Below are positions 61,267 to 64,000 of a DNA stretch of 64,000 nucleotides, piece after piece. Position numbers and translations under genes: made by a program. The DNA comes from Azolla caroliniana (lineage: Eukaryota; Polypodiophyta). The stretch is from contig JBHGNT010000001.1 in assembly GCA_043228905.1 (NCBI GenBank), positions 36,332,001 through 36,396,000 on the forward strand, given 5' to 3'. Position 1 is the stretch's first letter. The number at the start of each line of letters is the position of its first letter. Under the pieces are notes generated by a model. It had not been told where the DNA came from and made no database searches. It was given only the letters and a program-made list of their open reading frames with translations.

Positions 61267-62133
61267 TCGGTAAAAATGGGTAGAGAATTGCTAAGGACAG
61301 GTGTGGCTGTTATGCCAATAGCTTGTAAAATTTGGAGACTTGGTAATGTACAAGACTCTTAGTTGGATGCTTATTGGAAATGGCTATGGGCCATGCAAAT
61401 TCCTAAAAAGTTGTATTATTTAGATGGTTGTTGATACATTATGGCATTCCTATGAAGTCATCGATGCAAGGGCATTGCCATGATCTAAAATGTGATAGTT
61501 GTGGTTCTCCCATTGAATTGGTTCACCATGTTTTATGGATATGTCCTGTTGCTAGAGCAGTTTGGAAAAGAATGTTGAGAATTCTATATCCCATTTTTTG
61601 TAAACGTGTACACATGGGGTTTTGTGAGATGGGGAAGATTGGCTGAAGAAATATAGAATTATGAAAAAGAGTATGTTGATTTTCTTCTCCTCTCTGATGG
61701 AAGACATGTATTTGAGGTCTCTTATACTACAACAATCCATTGTTTGGAAGAGGACAAGGCATGGTATACGATATCTTCTTTAGTAGTTTGGGTATTGTGG
61801 AAGGCAAGATGTAAAAGTGTATTTCAAAAAGTCAAACAAAATGAGGTTGAGTTAATCAAGGAGATATGGTTAATGCTCCTACATACTCAAAGAGGTCAAT
61901 ATGAGGCAATAACAAGTGAGCCTAAAGGTGTGATTCGTAAACAACAATTTTGAGAAATTTGGAAAAATGTAGTGGTCTTGGAAGGACCCTACACGAGGGC
62001 TTTTGATGCTTGACATGTTGGTTGATGTGGGTATGAGGGTTATAATTTACTATATGAATTCGTTGTAGCCTTTGGGCATCTTTCCATTAAAACCAAGGTG
62101 AATCTTTATTTTTATTTTTATTTAAAAAAAAAA
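61267..62133 (+). mobile_element. 5'-truncated LINE with poly-A tail and target-site duplication
   Basis: Encodes the end of L1 ORF2: LLIHYGIPMKSSMQGHCHD, then zinc-binding CDSCGSPIELVHHVLWICP, VARAVWKRML, and later VVWVLWKARCKSVF. Frames are broken (about three segments). It ends in TTTATTTTTATTT and 11 As. The 8 bp acttagtc occurs immediately before (61259-61266) and after (62134-62141), consistent with a target-site duplication. A different LINE subfamily from the copy at 8 kb, judging by the 3' UTR. Confidence 0.85.
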
Positions 62134-62730
62134 ACTTAGTCAAGTTAACTTGAACTTAATGATGCTTTGTTTCATAATCTTATTGATGGTTAGAACAATG
62201 AAACAAACTGTGGTTAGGTAGAAAATAAACGATGGTGAACTAACTTGATAATATAACCATGGTTTGCTTGTTTTCTATGCATACATTGACAACAATGAAA
62301 CAAATAATGGTCTGCATAAGAACAAGCCGCTATCAATCTTAACCATGGTTAGGATGATAAAGCAAACCATGGTTAGGGTAGAAAATAAACCATAACCAAC
62401 CTAACTTGTTAGCACAACCATGATTTGTTTATTTTCTATGCAAATCTTGACCTTGGTTACAATAAAACATAAAACAATATTGTCATGGTTACAATAGAAC
62501 ATAAACCACAGTCAACCTATCTTGCTAGTTTAACCATGGTTAGCTTTATGAGAAAATCTTGACCATGGGTAGAAAACCGTCCACTACCATGGTTAGCTAG
62601 GAAAAAACAAGCATGGCCAAACCTAAGTTCATAGCTCAACCATAGTTACGATTATAAACAAGTTAACAACCATGGTTAATCTAAACTTGCTTGCATAACT
62701 ATGGTTAAAACGATGACCAAACCATGGTCA

Positions 62731-62820
62731 GCATTGTGATTAAGTAGAAAATTATGGTTAGCATTGTGATTAAGTAGAAAAGTATGGTTAGCATTGTGAT
62801 TAAGTAGAAAACTAATTGTG
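62731..62820 (+). repeat. Perfect-period tandem, 3 x 30 bp
   Basis: gcattgtgattaagtagaaa plus about 10 bases ending in atggtta, repeated at 62731, 62761 and 62791. The first 20 bases are identical in all three. Confidence 0.97.
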
Positions 62821-63242
62821 GTTAACCTGAATTGCTAACTTAACCTTGGTTTGTTGATTAAGCAAATCTTAACCATGGTTAAGTTAAGAAGTTAGGGTTT
62901 GAATCATACAGCAAACACATACATGATACAAGCAAACATGTTCACATACATACATGCATGCATACATACATACATCAATACATCCATAGAGAGAAACAGA
63001 ACAGCTGATGATGGCATTGTTTCTTGTACCCTTTGAACCTTAAAACAGCACAGAGAAGCAGAGAGAATTAACCCTAATTTCACACAGGGTTCTGCACAAA
63101 GCAAATGTTCTTCACTGACACTTCATGGAATAGCAGGTGGGTGTTATAATTGTTGCTGTGGACATAGAAAAAGAAACGCAGGCAGAGAGAGAGAGGGAGA
63201 AAGAGAGGGAGAGAGGGGAGAGAGGGAGGGAGATACAAAGAG

Positions 63243-63500
63243 ATGGACAATAAAGAAGAAGGAACAAGGTGAGTCTTTCTGCTCTTGTCCCCTTTTTCTC
63301 TAGATCTGATCCCTTTAGGGTTTCCATCGCGTTTTTCATTTTAGTGGTTTTTGTTATTCAGAGATGAAAATGAAACATAAAATTTCTCAAGTTTTTGAGA
63401 GCCTCTGTTTTCATGGCACCGATTAAACCCATTTCTCTGTAATTGGCTCTTTTGTTTCAGGCATTTTTATACCCTTGAAAAAGTGATCCAACAGAGATGA
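63243..63500 (+). CDS. Hypothetical 21-aa upstream ORF, spliced
   Basis: ATG at 63243 after a GA-rich leader; exon 63243-63268 ends at a strong donor (AAG|GTGAGT). The acceptor tttgtttcag leads to 63461-63500, ending TGA. Product MDNKEEGTRHFYTLEKVIQQR trimmed to its parts: MDNKEEGTR from exon 1, HFYTLEKVIQQR from exon 2. The leader-intron layout (CTAGATCTGATCCC..TTTAGGG after the donor) is typical of a plant gene 5' end. The TGA overlaps the ATG of the next ORF. Function unknown. Confidence 0.35.
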
Positions 63501-63649
63501 AGAAAGAAGGAGATGAAGAATCAGAAGAAGAAACATTAGTCTGTTGGATTGTAACTGGGAAGAAGATCATTGAGCCTGAGAAGCCACAGCAAAGAAGCTT
63601 ACTTGAAGACAAAGAAGAATTAGAGAAAAGGAATAAGCAGAAGAAATAG
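63497..63649 (+). CDS. Hypothetical 50-aa acidic/basic ORF
   Basis: Starts at the ATG of an ATGA overlap with the preceding short ORF and runs to TAG at 63647-63649. Composition is charged: KKEGDEESEEE, then LVCWIVTGKKIIEPEK, then a Lys/Glu-rich end. Not recognised; may be a uORF or part of a non-coding leader of a gene continuing beyond 64000. Confidence 0.3.
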   Translation: MKKEGDEESEEETLVCWIVTGKKIIEPEKPQQRSLLEDKEELEKRNKQKK

Positions 63650-63679
63650 AAGATTAGAAATGATTGTAAAAGAGAAGAA

Positions 63680-64000
63680 CTAATAGTGTAATGGAGTATA
63701 TTATGGAATAAGCTCTTCAAACCCTAGAGATTGCTGAGAAGAAGCTAAGAAGAACAGCAGTAATAGTATTATAACAAAGTATAATAGAGAGTAATTTCCT
63801 TGAGCAAGAGAGATCATAAAGAAAAGCCTTGGTTGTAGTAGAAGAAAAGTGTATAATCATGGAGGTTAAAAAGGAAGAAACAAAGCTTGTTTGAAGAAAG
63901 CAGAGAAGAAGGCTTTGAAGAAGAAAGAGTCTTGTAATGGAGTGTAATAGAGAAGAAGCTCTTCGAGCAAAAGAGATAGCAGAGAAGAAATTATCCTTAC
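63680..64000 (+). repeat. Purine-rich imperfect repeats at the right edge
   Basis: Three related blocks: gtaatggagtatattatgg...aagctcttcaaac...gagattgctgagaagaag (about 63688), a shorter agtataatagagagtaattt...gagcaagagagatc (about 63776), and gtaatggagtgtaatagag...aagctcttcgagc...gagatagcagagaagaa (about 63935). No open frame spans them. Confidence 0.55.

Larger units (their letters stand above)
60795..62881. repeat. AACCATGGTT palindrome-rich repeat array
   Basis: The 8-mer ACCATGGT occurs exactly near 60796, 62255, 62341, 62365, 62532, 62586, 62668, 62720 and 62871. Many one-base variants (aactatggtta, accatggcc, accttggtt) lie between, on a background of repeated gtagaaaataaacc and cctaacttg.tag text. 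It looks like an old, diverged satellite-like array. A LINE splits it at 61267-62133. Confidence 0.75.

Overview
The window is nuclear DNA of a seed plant, most likely a flowering plant. It has many-exon genes with GT-AG introns from about 70 bp to nearly 3 kb, plant-only protein families, long (CT)n/(AG)n tracts, and decayed LINE, Ty1/copia and Ty3/gypsy pieces. I cannot place the species. Exons were joined by hand using reading frame, splice consensus and remembered family sequences; no search was run.

Layout: 1-6055 (+) is the 3' two thirds of the nuclear-exosome RNA helicase HEN2. 10880-18872 (+) is an ankyrin-repeat, ILK1-type Raf-like kinase whose catalytic motifs have changed (HRE, DFY). 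22246-23864 (+) is a three-exon, apparently truncated gene of a family I cannot name. 25822-29281 (-) is a complete five-exon IPUT1/PGSIP6 (glucuronosyltransferase of GIPC sphingolipids). 31540-34957 (-) is an unrecognised small-protein gene. 37783-42081 (+) is a complete seven-exon UPF0047/YjbQ gene. 45317-57532 (+) is a complete sixteen-exon BONZAI copine. 58579-58896 holds a frame-broken MAP kinase fragment, 60795-62881 an array rich in the palindrome AACCATGGTT split by a young LINE, and 63243 to the right edge the start of an unidentified (+) transcript.

The genes do not form a pathway cluster. They cover nuclear RNA decay (HEN2), signalling (ILK-type kinase), plasma-membrane sphingolipid synthesis (IPUT1), a small cofactor-type enzyme (YjbQ) and plasma-membrane calcium/immune signalling (copine).

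No new multi-gene system was found. The most distinctive theme is local tandem duplication (units of about 30-190 bp, two to four copies) at many sites. In three cases the duplication runs over a gene boundary: the ILK-type exon 1 donor, the copine exon 10 acceptor, and the start codon of the 35 kb minus-strand gene. Other points are two GC-AG introns, inverted purine/pyrimidine tracts inside one IPUT1 intron, and a possible mutually exclusive C2A segment in the copine.
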